Source: Symbiodinium natans (taxonomy: Eukaryota; Sar; Dinophyceae; Suessiales; Symbiodiniaceae). From it: 64,000 nucleotides of DNA. Made by a program: the position numbers and the translations under genes. Where the stretch lies: positions 544,480 to 608,479 of the forward strand of contig CAJNDS010002066.1 in assembly GCA_905221605.1 (NCBI GenBank), given 5' to 3'. Below the pieces are notes generated by a model. That model made no database searches, was not told the DNA's origin, and saw only the letters and a list, made by a program, of their open reading frames with translations. Below, piece by piece: positions 36,330 to 49,118 of the stretch. Position 1 is the stretch's first letter. Each line of letters starts with the position of its first letter.

Positions 36330-38188
36330 CGAACTGCCCTGCACAAAGGAGTAGAGATACTTGGTCGTTTCGCGAGATCAGAGTGGTTGGTCGTACAAAT
36401 CCTGGTCATGTGATACAAGCGCACGAGTTTCTGGATACGCACCTCCTGAGATGCTGGGAGATGGATTGCTGACCAGTGGTAATTCGGTTTGTCTCTTGTT
36501 CTGTTTGGTTTTTGGCCCCAACCATGTCTCAATCAATCGCAACAGTTCTGCCATTGCTTTTGCAAGAGCAGCCCTATGAAGCCACAGAAAGCCAGAGCTT
36601 CACAATATCAGAAAATAGAAAAGAAACAGTCGAGCCAGAGATGTGGCCAGGGCCTTCGACGTTTGCGCCGTGTAGCGCAGTGTAAGGTGGAGCGCAGAGT
36701 GAAGCGCAGAGTGGTCATGCTGCGGTGATACCGAATGTTTGTCGGCTCTAATGTTGAGCCCTGAGCTTGTCAAGCAAAGAACCCCGTCGACTAAAGTCTC
36801 CAGCAAGAATCTGCTTTGCAACATTTTGCTATGCAGCCCCACGGCTGCATTGAAGTTTTAAGATCAGGCGCGCGCCAGGAGACGGAGTACTTTCCAAGCA
36901 TAATGGCAGCAGGATTTTTCAAAATAAGTTTCCCCTTGGCTTCATTCAACTCAGAAGAAGCGCCCGGCCGGCAGTTGAAATGCTTTAACTGACTGACAAA
37001 AACTGCGACTTCTGGAGCCGGTGACCAGCCAGAAATATAGCAACTGATCGCATCAACGCCTCCGCCATACCTTTGAAGATAAAGGAACTGCCCCACATCT
37101 TGAAGCACACCTCGTAGCCATTCCTTCTTTACAAAAGGCGCGTCTCGGGATCTTGCATCTGTCAGGAAGGCTTGCAGCGTTTTGAACCTAGGGTCTCAAG
37201 CCTACAACCAACGCGACCGCAAACATGTGTGACTGTGCGTATGTTTTCTTTTTGCGCAGTGTAGCCCTTTTCAGACCTCCTTATCTTCCGACCTAGGCCG
37301 CTATTCGCTACTTCATAATTCGCCATAATCCGCCCTTCCGTCTGACTCACACCAACTCTCAACATTACTGGCCAAGAGGTAGCAAGCACGTAAATCCGAT
37401 ACGTAGAATGGTTTTCTGAATAAGGCCATCCTGGCCTTAATCAGCTTCGCCCGTCGCCTTTCACAACTCGGACTTCCCGCAGTTTAAGTTTTCCAGTGCT
37501 CATAAGTTGATTAAGTCGTGGGCAGGCAGAATATCGCATGCTGCAAAAATCCGACAAAAACTCGCGCTTGCGCAGCACCAGCTTAAACAGTTCGTTGTGA
37601 TCAACATCGTCTGCCGTGACGTTCTTGCTGCGGAGCATGTGATGCCGTCTCAATGCGCCGAGAATCGACGGAGTATTGATCTTCAATGAGCCCCAGTTTC
37701 TCCAGATCGTTGCAAGATTATCAAGGTTCCCAATGCGTTCTCGAAGCGGGCCACAGCGTAGTGTGGTCTTACTGTTTAGGCTGCCATGGATTGCGGGCTG
37801 GAAAGGCTTGTAGTGCGAGCAGTCTGTGAGGAGAAAATTGTCGCCGCCATCACCTTGAGATGCGCCTTTGAAGCTGACCTGTGCGACTGGCGGGATGTAG
37901 GTTTGTCATCGGAAGCTGCTCGGACAAACAGGAGCATCTGACTAGGCATTACCTTGCACACATCATTGAAAGTGGGCAACTGAGGCCCAGTGGCTGATCC
38001 ACAGTGGAGATTCAGGCATGTACAGTCAGACAGAAATCGGAAACATTTTGAGGGAGGGACTGATGTGCTTTGCAGAGGCAGAGGGCCAGCTCGCGGTGCT
38101 GGAGAGAGCTTGAGCTATGCGTGGGCAGAGGCGATGTACTCGTAGAACACCCAGCTGTTAGCTTGGTCACCTTCCACGTTCCTGGCAG
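36330..38188. other. No supported gene
   Basis: Short frames are open on both strands but none shows a recognised family or a phase-consistent exon chain. Nothing else stands out. Confidence 0.4.
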
Positions 38189-38773
38189 GTGCTACAGCAT
38201 CCGGGGCAGGCTCTGGGGCTGCATGAGGCCACAGTATATGGGGCTTCAGTGCATTGTTGAAGTGAAATCCTTGCACCTAAGAAGTCAGCTTTCTGACTTA
38301 ACTTCGAAGCAGGTTCTTGAGCAAGGCAACACCCAAGGCATGCCAATGCTGCAAGCTCTATCTCTGACAGCTTCTGAGACTCGACCAAGGCATTCATTTT
38401 GCAGAGCCCTTTCCTGGACATTACCAAGCGCTACAAGCTGCATTTTAACTATTTCCACTCTTCCCCGGGCAAACTGGAGGTGGACTACCAGGCCAGGCTT
38501 TCATGCTCTCATTGGTTATTGGCAAGGGGCACATGGGGTTGCAGGCTTCAACAAAGCTGTGTCAGTAACAGGGTCTGCGTCGTTCAGAACTGAGGCGTCG
38601 GCAAAAAGAAGTCTGCATTTGACCCTGACTGGATGTCTGCCTCTTGAGTTGAGACATTGCTGCCTTTACAGCTTCCTTCCGCAGAACAGAGTCAGGATGC
38701 ACTGGGCACTTCCAAGCAGATTTGGGTGCACGACTACAATGGCACTTCCACGGAGTGGAAGTACAAGGAGCCA
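38189..38773 (+). CDS. Unidentified multi-exon gene fragment
   Basis: Exons: 38189-38227 (VLQHPGQALGLHE, donor GC), 38405-38491 (ITKRYKLHFNYFHSSPGKLE, donor GC), 38609-38638 (KSAFDPDWMS, donor GC) and 38696-38773 (SKQIWVHDYNGTSTEWKYKE, donor GTAGCA). All boundaries are phase 0. The product is not recognised; the aromatic, charged sequence looks like a soluble beta-rich domain. If the last exon reads through its donor it stops at about 38808. A 266-codon opposite-strand frame overlaps and is judged a shadow. Confidence 0.42.
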
Positions 38774-39769
38774 GTAGCACACCCCGTAGATTGCATATCA
38801 ATGGGCTGAGCCATTCATACGCGCTGAAGTCCAGAAAATGTACAATGTTACGAGGCCACCGGAAGGAATGAACCATGTTGCCCTCGGACAGCTGCTTGTG
38901 AAACAATGTGTAACTACTCCGTGTGTGTATATATTTTTCTGAGGGATCCTGGCGTAGCCTTATGAATGAAGTGTACCTGATGGGATGCAATTCGGGAAGT
39001 GTTGCCCTGTAGCCAGACGGCGGGTGCAGAACTGATCGTCCAAAATTGAAGTCCAGCTGCAGGAGCTGACGGTTGCAGGAGCAGTTGCTGTTCGTTTCGT
39101 CGCGACCGTGAGCCACAGCGAGGTCCTCTCGCGTGCGTGGGTTTGAGCAGCCACAGACTAAAGAAACCCCACAATCCGCCAGGCTTCTGGACCCATCTTC
39201 CATTCCCATTTGTGTTTGGATTTCGCATCTGGCTGCATATCTTCTCAAGTGCCACGTCGAGCTGTGGCCAGGCATCAGCGCACTCAGAGCACGCGGCTCA
39301 GTGGGGAATCGGCTTGGACGAGGCTGGGTTGATGAGCTTTGTGAACTTAAGAGCAGACTCAAATGCTGAAGTGTGGCTTCCCTGCTTCGATTATTATTCT
39401 ATTTGTCGTGCAGGTCGTGACTGCTACACTGCTACACCTTTATAAAAAGGTGACCAAGAGCTTGCGGTCGGTCTTTTCGAGTGCAAGTGTTCCAATACAG
39501 TAGCAGGTCGGCATGATGCTTGGTCGTATCTTACCATTTTCTTAAGAGGGTGGGACGCCCTGGGGCCTGCATATTTACGATACTTTCAGCTTTATCTCGT
39601 TAGTTCTTATCTTATGATTAACCCCTCAAAAAGATGAAGAGTCAAACCTCTTGAAGGCAAGAGACCTCAGAAAGACATGCGCACAGATTTTGAAAAGTGC
39701 ATTTTCAACCAGCCAATTGACAATAGCTGTTGGGAAGAGGATTGAGAAATAAAGCTACATCTGCAGCCA
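38774..39769. other. No firm gene; one plausible frame
   Basis: A + strand frame at 39137-39445 has protein-like stretches (WGIGLDEAGLMSFVNLRADS) and may hold an exon of the gene just upstream, but I cannot link it by phase. The rest is unremarkable. Confidence 0.3.
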
Positions 39770-40785
39770 TTTGGGCAAAAACCCTACATCTTGAAAAACA
39801 ACCTTCCTTTTCCAGATTTCAGAGAAGAACCTCCATTTTCAACCGAGAACCATACACCTTCAGAAACACAAAAAACTGCATATCCAGTCAAAAACCTCAA
39901 ACTTTTAGGAACAACACGAAAGCCATACACTTTGAGGCAAACATCCTTCATTTTCAGCCAAAAGCCAGACACTTTCAGGGAACAGCTCTGCAGTTTCAAG
40001 CAAAGACCGTGGACATTGAGAAAAGAAACACCTACAGTTTCAACGCAAACATACATTTTCAACCAAAACCATACATTTGGAAAACAACGAAACCTACAAT
40101 TTTTCATGGGAAAACCCTCCCTTTTCAACTACAAGCCATACACTTTCGGAAAGAAAACCTGTGATTTCAACCAAAACCATTCACTTTGACAAAGAAAACT
40201 TACATGTTCAAAAACACAACCATGCTTTGAGAAAGAAAAACAAACATTTTCAACCAAACTATGGCTTTTGAGAAAAACCCTACATCTCAACCAAGAACCA
40301 CACAAGAAACCTAAGAACCAAAACCATACATTTTGAAAAAACCATACAGTATGAAAAAAAAACGCTTTGGGATAAAAAGCATACGCTTCCAGCAAAAGTA
40401 CATACGCTTGCGCCCAAAGTGCATACGCTTTTGAGATCTTTTGGGAAAAGCGTATGCTTTTTGTCAAACGTGTAAAATGGTGTATGCACTTCGGGCGAAA
40501 GTGTATGTGTTGTTGCTAGAAGTGTATGCTTTTGTGTATGGTTTATGGTTGAAGATGTAGGTTTTCTTTGTCAAAATGTATGGTTTTGTTTTAACATATA
40601 GGTTTTTCTTTCTGAAAATGTATCTAGGTTTGTTCTCCTCAAGAAGTAGGCTTTTCGCTGATGATTTAGTTGTTCCTTGAAAAGTCTATAAGGTTTTTGT
40701 GTGAGAAGGTTTTTTTTTCTCAAACTGTATGGTTTTTGAGGTAGGTTTTTTCTCTCGAAGTCTATGGTTTTTGGTTCGCTCGCTC
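39770..40785. repeat. Large fold-back repeat, A-rich to T-rich, centre about 40.44 kb
   Basis: From 39770 to about 40435 the + strand repeats A-rich words such as AAAACCATACATTTT and CATACGCTT. From about 40440 to 40785 it carries the complement, such as GTATGGTTTTT and AAGCGTATG. Near the centre, GCCCAAAGTGCATAC (from 40410) pairs with GTATGCACTTCGGGC (to about 40486) at 14 of 15 bases, and AAGCATACGCTTCCAGCAA pairs with TTGCTAGAAGTGTATGCTT at 17 of 19. The frames across it are artefacts. Confidence 0.85.
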
Positions 40786-41125
40786 TAAAGCGCTAGGAAA
40801 CAAATGCAAAAGATGTAAACTGGAGAGAATAGGTAGGGCGGGGTCGGAGAGGCCCGGGAGGGCAGGCCCCCCTCCAATGAAAAAACGGTCTCAGTAGGTA
40901 ACGTGGCCGATTTTTTCTTCTTTTCATTATGACCCCCCTCTGGGGTCGGGAGGCCCCCCGGGGGGGAGGGGAGGGCAAAAAAGCTATCGTGGCTTCCCCC
41001 CGGCCCTCCTCTTCCTTACTCTCTCTCTCTCTCTCCGCATATGCTCCTCTATTTACAAATTTCATACTGTAGGATAAGATATGGTAGCACGTTCATGTTC
41101 CTAAACACCTTTCTGTTTCTTAAAG

Positions 41126-41970
41126 GTCCCGCACTGCCTCGAAATTGGAACGTCGCATGGCCAGTATCACCGGTCTGGCGTAGACGCGTGGCGTTGCCAG
41201 GCATGACTGGTAGCATCAGATTATCCAGGTGTTCTCCGCACGGGTCGCTTGTCGGGAGTCGTCATTGCTGTCGCCCTACTCGTACCAGTCCCTGCTTTCC
41301 TTGCAAAGCTTTCAGGGCATTTAAGAGCTGCCACCAAGCATCCCAAGGTCTCACACTAGGCGAGCACGCGGTCCGACCAGCATCCACGGTGCAACGTTGT
41401 CAGGGCGAAGTACATGTCGAGTTTGGCACACTTCGTACACTGACATGCGCTGACTGTGCAAGCCTGCTATGACAAACTCCGGCGGGGCTCAATGGTCTTG
41501 ATAAATGAGACTATCATTGTATCTCAAGATATCTCAAGTATAAAGGTCCGCCTCCATCCCCTCCATGTCAGAAGGTGAAGTGCAAGAAAGGATTGATTGA
41601 ACCACGTCCAGGTGCCACCCAGGGCAACCCCCCTGTCTTGGATAGACTTTCAGCCAGTCTTACTCAGTCATGCTGCCTCAAGAAGCCTCGACTCGAGTAT
41701 TTGCGTTTTTTCAGGTCAACATCATGGACCATGTCAGCAGTCCCGGCGAGTCCGGGACAACGGTCTCGGGAGCTGGGGCATCGGACAAGGTGGGTTAAAC
41801 ACGAGATAGCACTGTCAAGAGTCGAGGTCAGCCGATTAGCCTGAACATTGCTGAGCTGCCTGTTTTAAGTTGACAGAGCTCAGGGCGCCCTTGCTCACAT
41901 CATCGCCTGGTTCCGGAGCATTCTTGACACGCTCTTCGCCAAGAAGTGCCCTTGCGGGCTTGCGGGTTGA
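41126..41970 (+). CDS. Unidentified protein with one membrane segment
   Basis: Exons: 41126-41172 (SRTASKLERRMASITG, donor GT), 41229-41347 with a hydrophobic stretch GVVIAVALLVPVPAFLAKL suited to one membrane helix followed by a basic tail (donor GT), 41575-41613 (VKCKKGLIEPRPG, donor GC), 41715-41789 (VNIMDHVSSPGESGTTVSGA, donor GT) and 41884-41970 (ALAHIIAWFRSILDTLFAKK, then CPCGLAG and TGA). The last exon is an amphipathic helix ending in a CPC motif. Phases agree for the two first and the three last exons; an exon between 41347 and 41575 is uncertain. The first exon starts in phase 2, so the 5' end is missing. No family is recognised. Confidence 0.5.
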
Positions 41971-42087
41971 ATCTGCAAACATGTGGACACCGCGGCAGTT
42001 TGCACGTGCGCTTCCGCGGCAGTTCGGGGGCGTTCGTTAAAGACAACTTTGCTAGCTTCATTCAAACTTTAGGACGAACGGTGAAAA

Positions 42088-42295
42088 GCTCAGAAACCCG
42101 CCTGCGAATCAGAAACTAGGAATCAGCAACGGCGAATCAGAAACCAACCGCCTATCAGAGACTACAAGTACGAGTCAGAAACCAGCGCCACTCAGCAAGT
42201 GTAAATCAGAAACTGGCAGGATCAGACACCAGAGCTCATCAGAATCTGCACATCAGCAACCAGGGCGAATCAGAAACGCGCATCAGAAGCTGGGG
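42088..42295 (+). repeat. Dispersed tandem ATCAGAAAC repeat plus G-rich tract
   Basis: The word ATCAGAAAC or close variants (AATCAGAAACC, ATCAGCAAC) recurs about ten times at spacings of 12-25 bp. A G-rich tract (about 42293-42352) follows. This looks like local slippage or duplication. Confidence 0.6.
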
Positions 42296-42352
42296 TGGGG
42301 GTGGGCGGGCGGGGGAGGGGCGGAGGGAGGGGAGGGGGGAGGGGAGGGGGAG

Positions 42353-45300
42353 TAATCGTGTCCGCAGAGCATCCGAAAAGCACTCCCGTTTCCCAGTTTC
42401 CGAAGGAGCCGTCTCTTTGGGGTTACGGGGCAAGCTTTTGGGTTTAGGGCTCACGGTTCCCGCTGGGTTGAAGGACACACAGAACAAGCAAACCCAAGCG
42501 GCTTAAAACGTTGTTTTGGGAGCCTGACTGGCTTCTGTCTGACTGAATCCCAATCGGCGCAAGCATTTGGTGGCTTCGCCGGCCTTGGTCTTCGAACCTG
42601 CGCATGTCACGCCCCTACGGCTTCGGTCCTCATCCTGAAAGAGAGCTGCCTGGATTCTTGCCGCCAGTCTCCAGAAGACGTGCGGGCAGGCCCCTGCCGA
42701 CCTGTAGGACCTGTACTTGCCGCCTGTCGTGGATTTTGACTTCGCCGCTACGGCACAGGAGGCCCTTGCGCAGCGGCTGAATACGAGAGGCACAAGTAGC
42801 TACCTCGACACGGAGGCCGGCTTGCGCTACGCAAGGTGTCCGGTTTGTGCCGTTGGTTGCTGAAAGCATTGGACATTGGCCCTCCTCCAGGAGTTCAGTG
42901 TCGTCGTGCGTTCTTTCCACGCCCGGGTTGCATGTGCTGGGAAGTTGAGTCGTGCCATGCGCATGCCTAGATTGCGCACTGTTTTCTCTCCTGCTCCCCA
43001 TGCCGTTCGTTGGCCTGGCCTTGCTGATCCGGGAGAACTACTGCCCCTCCTACCTCCTACCACCTTCGCTTGGGTAAGGCAAGCCGCAACCTCTTGTCCG
43101 CCGTTTGGGTGAGTCAAGCCTGTTCTTGACAGTCTGGTTTGTGAGCAGTGTTTCCCGAGCAGCCTTCTTCGCATTTTGTCTTGGGCTATCTACCGTCCAG
43201 TCTGCAAGCTTCGCATGGTTTGTTTTGCATTGCTCTGAGAAGTAGGGTTGCGAGTATATGGTCTGCAGCATGTGTCCGTATCTTTTCAACAGAGGGCCAT
43301 GTAGCTAGTAGTCACTGGGCGCGTACTTGTCCGGGACCCGTGTACTTTTCAAGCGCGTTTTGACAGTTCAGTTCAGGTCTTGGCCTTGGAGCGATTGAAA
43401 AAGCGAAAACCGGTTTTAAGATCTTTCACAGAGACCGTCCCAACCAACCGGGCCATGGGCGTAAAGCGCCCTTGATTCCAAATAACCACCGGGACACATA
43501 TGAGCTTCTCTAATACGTTTTTGAAATCTTGAAAGTCAAGCCGTTGAGGGTTAGAAAGTTGTCCAGGGTTGTGGCCATATTTTGTTCCAACAAGAGATCC
43601 TAAACGGTCCTAAACATAAACCCAGCCAACCCCGCGAAGCACCGTTCTCCAAGCCTGCTGTAGGGCCGGGAGGCAAAAACTTTGGCTGACGGCAAACAGC
43701 TTGAAAGCTCACCAAGCTTGGGCAGGCTTGAAACACTCTGCAAAGCACGGTTAGGCCTCCCCTGAGCCTGGCCAATATCCCGTTCTGCCGGAAGCTCAGC
43801 ATTAAGGCAGCCTTTTCTGGCTCCAACCAAAAAGATCCAAAAAGTGGGGTTTCTTGCCGAAAGGGCACTGAAAGGATGCAACCTGTTTAGAAGGCTTTGG
43901 ATTGGGGCCCGTTTTGCTCCCCGTTCCACGGGAAGCTTCTCTGGGTCCGTAAACGAAGCAACGCGCTTTCTGAGTATCTTCTCTTGTGCTCTAGTACGTA
44001 GTGTTTTGTCTTCACTTCTGCACCTTTTTCTGAACTCCTCAATGACATTCAACGACGCTGAGGGAGGACCACGCAGATCAGGGGAGGGCAGGGCCGACAG
44101 CCGGATCCCCCATCATTGGTCATGCGCGTGTATAAATTGTATACTGTATCATGTAGAATGCAGCACGTTGTAGCACATTGAAGCACATGCATGAACTTGT
44201 TGCCTCAGAGCCCAGTGTGACAACCCGTGACAGGTATGACAGTGACAACAGCCGGGCTTTGCGCTCCCACCTGCATTTTCACGACCGGACCTTCATGGCT
44301 TCTGTCCTGCCGGCAGGCCTCGTAGCATCTTGGCAGCATTTTTTGTATCAAGTGTCGCTCGTGGTATGAGTGCAGCAGGGAATGCAGAAGGCGTCAACAC
44401 GAGGTGAAAGCAGATCTGCTGAATCTTGTCTCAAGATGTCAAGGTATTGGCCATTACCGCTATTGGCATATCTCTTGTGCGGCTCCGGGCACAGACGGCG
44501 CCTTCGGCTTCAGGACCTCCGGGTGCACAGCACATACAGCACGTGCACACAACGCGCACTTTAGAAACACAGCAAGACGCGCGCGAACGTGCCTCTGACG
44601 TGCCTTTCGGCTTTCCGATGAGGTCTGGGATGGTCTGTGTCCAGGTTTACATGTTCCGTGTCATAGTGAGTCTATGACACAAGAGAAAAACCCTTGAAAC
44701 CGCATCTGCAGAAAGTGTCGTGCTGAGTACTCGAGCAGGCATTTGCAAGAAATTTGTATTGGGATGTCCACACCCTGTCCATGCACCATGCCTGCTGTCA
44801 AACCTCTGAAAGTTTTGGGGGGTTCAACTTCGAGGATTCATCATGGTGGCTGGAGAGTGAGGCAGCGAGTGACAGCTGCAGAAGCACATGCTCATTGGGT
44901 GCACTGGCACTCATGGGTACTGATAGTCGTTTGGCGTGACCATGTCATCTCGACCAAATGTTGGCGAGTCAAAGAACCGTCATAGCGCCATAGCGCTACA
45001 TCGCAGACAGCGCCCAGCCAGCGCCCGCCCGCGGCCAGAATAACTGGCAGCCGCGCAGTCGTTCGGCGTCAAGCAGACACAGTGCGTCCTGGGCGCTGAA
45101 GAGGTGCCTTGGGATCACTGGGCTGCTGCCATTCCTCAAAGCTAGGGAGAGGTCCAGAAAACATGATGCTCGCTGGCAGATGCAACTGCGCACGAATGAT
45201 GAGGTCTCGTCCTTGCATGATTTGCTGTGTGCTTGTGGTGCTTGTACGTGCCCTGTCAATCTGTGAGGAGAGGCTGCAAGTGCCTGGCCAAATTGATCGT

Positions 45301-46323
45301 TTAACGTAGGGGTGATAAGAATGCTTTACATCTTGATCCACTCGACGCTCTTGCAACATGCCATCTTGCAGCCCCCGGGCACAGCACAGGTCATCATGGG
45401 GAGAATAGGGTAACAAGACCCTGCCAGGGCTGTAAGCCAACCATGGACATCCAAATCTGCCACCACCATGGCATGAAATAACACACACACACATCAACAG
45501 ATCTGAAGCTGGTTCCGCCACGCTCTGGAAGTGGGAGCAGGCGTGAAGGACTGGAATTGCGATTTTGCTGCGCTATTTCTCGTTTCATTTCTCTATTTGT
45601 TGCAGTCTTGTTGTGGAACTGAAAGGGCATTCCGTTCAACTACATAGATTGATATGCATCTCGGACAAGCACGAACACGCTCCAAACCCGAAGTTTCAGT
45701 CCTGAAATCAGAACTCCTTCAGAAGTATTGTTCCCTACTGTACTAGTGATCATGACATGAAGCCTAGCCAGGCCCCCGCTAATCACCCCCCCCTCCCCTA
45801 TAATCTGGCAATGCACCCTGATTTGGGCCTTGTTCATCAGGAAGGCTTATCTCTGGCACCCAAAACATGGTCAAACATGCCTAAAGCCCGAAAGGGCATA
45901 TTTCATGAATGAAGGTCCTGGAACTCGCCCCTCGAAAGGAACTTGGCAGGAACGTAGGTTGCTGGATGTGGCTAGAGTCAACCAGGACCAAAATTGAAGT
46001 AAGCTAGACATGGAAAGGGACTTGAGATGCATTCGACAGCTCAAGAGCCAAGTGTTCAGCTCGAAGAAGTTCATGGAGGAACGCTCGCCGGGTTTTCCAT
46101 GTTGCTCTGCTTACAACAAAACGAAGAATGCACAAATGAACCTGTCCCAAAAGAGTTTTCTTAGCATACGCCATCCGACATCTGACACTTGTATCTCGGC
46201 TCGCGACTGGATCTTCTAGTCGTCGTGGCTGCTAACGTCGCAGGAATGGCAACGAACTGAATGATGGGCGCCGGACCTTCCCTGACAAACTGGAGCTTTG
46301 ACAGGAGATACGGTTTCAGGCCG
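42353..46323. other. No firmly supported gene
   Basis: A + strand stretch at about 42728-42847 reads like protein (FDFAATAQEALAQRLNTRGT ... CPVCAVGC) and continues after a stop to about 43109. It may be a decayed coding fragment or retroelement. Opposite-strand frames at 43600-44052 and 45069-45521 are open but lack support. Otherwise nothing recognised. Confidence 0.35.
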
Positions 46324-49118
46324 ATGCGAGCCTTGACAGACGATGAAACAAGGCGAGCGGCTTAGTTGCTGGCCTGGCCTGGGCGAGCCCAAAAGAAGTC
46401 ACAGACTTTAACCAGCTCGCCAGTGCTGCTCAATCCCATGATGTTTTGCTGTCGCTGGAGCGGCTGGACCGATTGCAGTTTCCACATTGCCTCCATATAG
46501 GCATTCTATTTTGTCGGACTGGTTTCTGAGGCTTGTCTTCGAGAAGTTGAAGAAGTGCCCCCCCCCCCCCTTGAAGATCTTGTTGAGACCTCGGCCTTCT
46601 AAGAACTCGAATTCAGAGTTGCCGCTCACCGTTCACTGCGGACAGGCGGACAGGTATGGGGGAGGAAACTGAGTTTAGAGGAGACTGCAGCAAAGTAATT
46701 ATCTTGTGCGCGTGGGAGTGGGACCCAGACATTACTGTAAGTCTCCACTTTTTTCTAACAACTGCAACTCCCAATGTCTTGAGCTTGGGAGGACTCATGA
46801 ACTATTGTTTCGTTCCTTGACCGATTCAAGCAGTTTGTGTGCCTTTGCAGAGGGCAGCATTTTGCATGCTCGCCCAAGTTCTATTTTTCAAAATTTGGGT
46901 CGCGCAGGCATCTCTACCATAGACGTGCACAGAGCAAGCGGGGCAAGAGGACATTGCAAAAGTAGCGAGACATATAAACAACAAGCTATGGTGGACTCTC
47001 CTGAAATGGGAAAGCATAAAGTGAGTCTCCAGTTCCTTCAAGATGGAGAAATGCGAAGCTGAACATGGCCTAAGCTTGGACTGATGCCGAAGGTACATTG
47101 GCCAGAATCTGCGACAAATGGTCGACAGACCCGATGGCATTTTCCTTTTCAGGCTTCACAAGGTTCTCGCCAGTGAGGGTCGCCAGTGCTCTTCATGATT
47201 ATTCTTGCGTCACTTTGACACATTCCGTGGCTGTGCCGCAGTTTGTTTCAGGAGCGTGTCTTCTACATGAGTGAGCGCGTGTTGAAGCACTCTGGACACA
47301 TCCCCAAGAAGGAGAAGCTCAGAGCAAACGAAGTAAATGAATCTGAATGGACCGGTGAGTGGGCAGGTTCACCAAAAGAACACAGAATCTGGATGTTTCC
47401 AAACAACTTGTTTGTTTGTCTTGTGCTTGGTCTTGAGCGTTTAGCCTTTTGGCCAGAAGTGTTACCAAGGCCAGGCATGCACTGAAAATACCGATAGTTT
47501 GTGGCGGAAGGAGGTCGAGGCTTGGGGCCCCCCCACCCCCCCAAACCCCAGCCCCCCGCTCCGCCCCCCCTGCCCCCTCCCCCCCAAACCACACCATCCA
47601 GGCGCCCCTCCCCACCCCAACCAAACACACCCAACCGCCCCCCCCGGCGCCACAGACCCACCTCTATGGAGCCACCTTCTTTCTGTCTGTGTTTTTTTTG
47701 GCCATGTGCACTTTGGTGCCTCATCGGGTTGCCTTGGCGCTCTCAACATATATGAAACAGAAAAGAGGTTTTCTTTGCTATGAACAACGTTCTCATCTCG
47801 TGAAAGTGTGTCCTACTCACATACAAGAGATCTTAAGATTCTCGTCTGGGCATATTCTCATGTCGCGCATGCATCAGACTAATATCGCCGTAACATACCG
47901 GCAACCTTACGATTACCATTTATTCTTATGGTTTTTCTGCAGATGACGGTTGTCATTACCATTGCCAGTATGACTTTCGATTGCAAGTACTGTTATGGTT
48001 ACGACGTATTACGACCATGACTACGATTACCTCTACAACTATTTTCTTGCCTTTCAGATTCGTATGCTTATTCTCAAAAACAGCCCGATTACTCAGATTA
48101 ATTATTACGACGCTTATCATTGCACATATTATTCCTGTGCGTGTGCGCAATAATCCTAGTGCTTGCTAAATCTTGCTCTGTTGCAATTATTACAAGAAGC
48201 GTTCGGGCGATTATTATCGTCGTTATTTTTCGTGGTGCTACTATTATTTCTGTTCCCTTACCATTCTTGATATTGCGATTTTCGATGATGATTACTTTTC
48301 CTAGAACTGTTCTTATTCAAAGAGTTCTATTGCCATGATGACGTTTCTGATTACTTGTTTAGTCGAGCTCGTATGAGTATGCTTCTAACTATGTAATTCA
48401 TAACATTGTTTCGCTCTTGCGTGCTCTTGCTATGGGTGGGCAGTGTGGGAGGCGCGCTGGGTGGGTGGGGGGCTGCGCCATGAGCTTCAGGGCGGGGGGG
48501 GGGGGTGCTGCGGACCAAACCGTAAAAACAAAGCCACCCCTAAACAGAGAACTCTCACACTAGGAGCACGAATTAAGCAACCGAGGCATGCGCCAGATAG
48601 TCCTTGACCTTGCTCTGTAATTTATGAGGAAAGCAAGGCTAGAAAATACCAGATCCACACGTGACAAGCGAACAACATGCCTTTGTCGCGAATATAAGGC
48701 TGCAACTCGTTTTTTCTCTCAAGCTCTTCTCAATTAGACTTACATTTTTCGTTTATTTCGCGGTCTTCTCTTCGTCAGTCTACTTGATGTTTGAGATCAT
48801 TGCGACCTTGCTCAATGTTGTGTACTTTGGCTTGTCAGATGAAAAATCAAGTGCGCTTTGAAGGTTTCTGCAACGAAACATGTTGAGTTGTGTTGAACTT
48901 TTTAGGGGACAGGCGCGACCCGCCAGAAAAACGTGTCTCGGAGACTTGAGGAGCTTCTGAGCGCAGGCGTGTGCATCGGCAAGGCCTGGTGACATGGCGT
49001 CAGGAGCTTTACAGCGAGTCGAGTGAGCACAGAGGATCACAAAGAACTGAAGTGCAACGCAGTGCAGTTCACCCACAGCCGGAAGTTCCGCTTGTTGATC
49101 ACGGCCTTGGACTATCTT
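46324..49118 (+). CDS. NIP7: NIP7, 60S ribosome biogenesis factor, N-terminal half
   Basis: Works in pre-60S assembly in the nucleus. Exons: 46324-46352 (MRALTDDET), 46531-46554 (LVFEKLK), 47093-47162 (KYIGQNL, VDRPDG, FLFRLHK), 47252-47311 (RVFYMSERVLKHSGHIPKK), 48951-48983 (ELLSAGVCIGK) and 49068-49118 (FTHSRKFRLLITALDYL). They join in phase to 89 residues that align without gaps, from memory of the family, to the start of eukaryotic NIP7 (MRPLTEEET...YIGENL...VDRPDG...). The ATG is the expected first residue. Donors are GC, GT, GT, GA, GC, GC. Intron 4 (47312-48950) holds a C-rich tract and an AT-rich tract. Human NIP7 is about 180 residues. I could not find the C-terminal PUA-domain exons downstream, so the gene is either partial, or its remaining exons escaped me. 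Confidence 0.88.
47527..47655 (+). repeat. C-rich low-complexity tract in NIP7 intron 4
   Basis: About 130 bp of CCCC, CCCA and CACC runs. The Pro-rich frames here and Gly-rich frames on the other strand are artefacts. Confidence 0.75.
47880..48340. repeat. AT-rich low-complexity stretch with TTATTACGA words
   Basis: A 450-bp stretch where ATTATTAC, TTACGA and CGATTA words recur irregularly. It lies in NIP7 intron 4 and has no coding support. Confidence 0.5.

Noticed and set aside
38562-39362. 266-codon frame on the - strand
   Set aside because: It overlaps + strand exons with good splice sites, has no recognised motif, and its strand disagrees with all supported genes.
43600-44052. 150-codon frame on the - strand
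   Set aside because: Readable but without family, splice or neighbour support.
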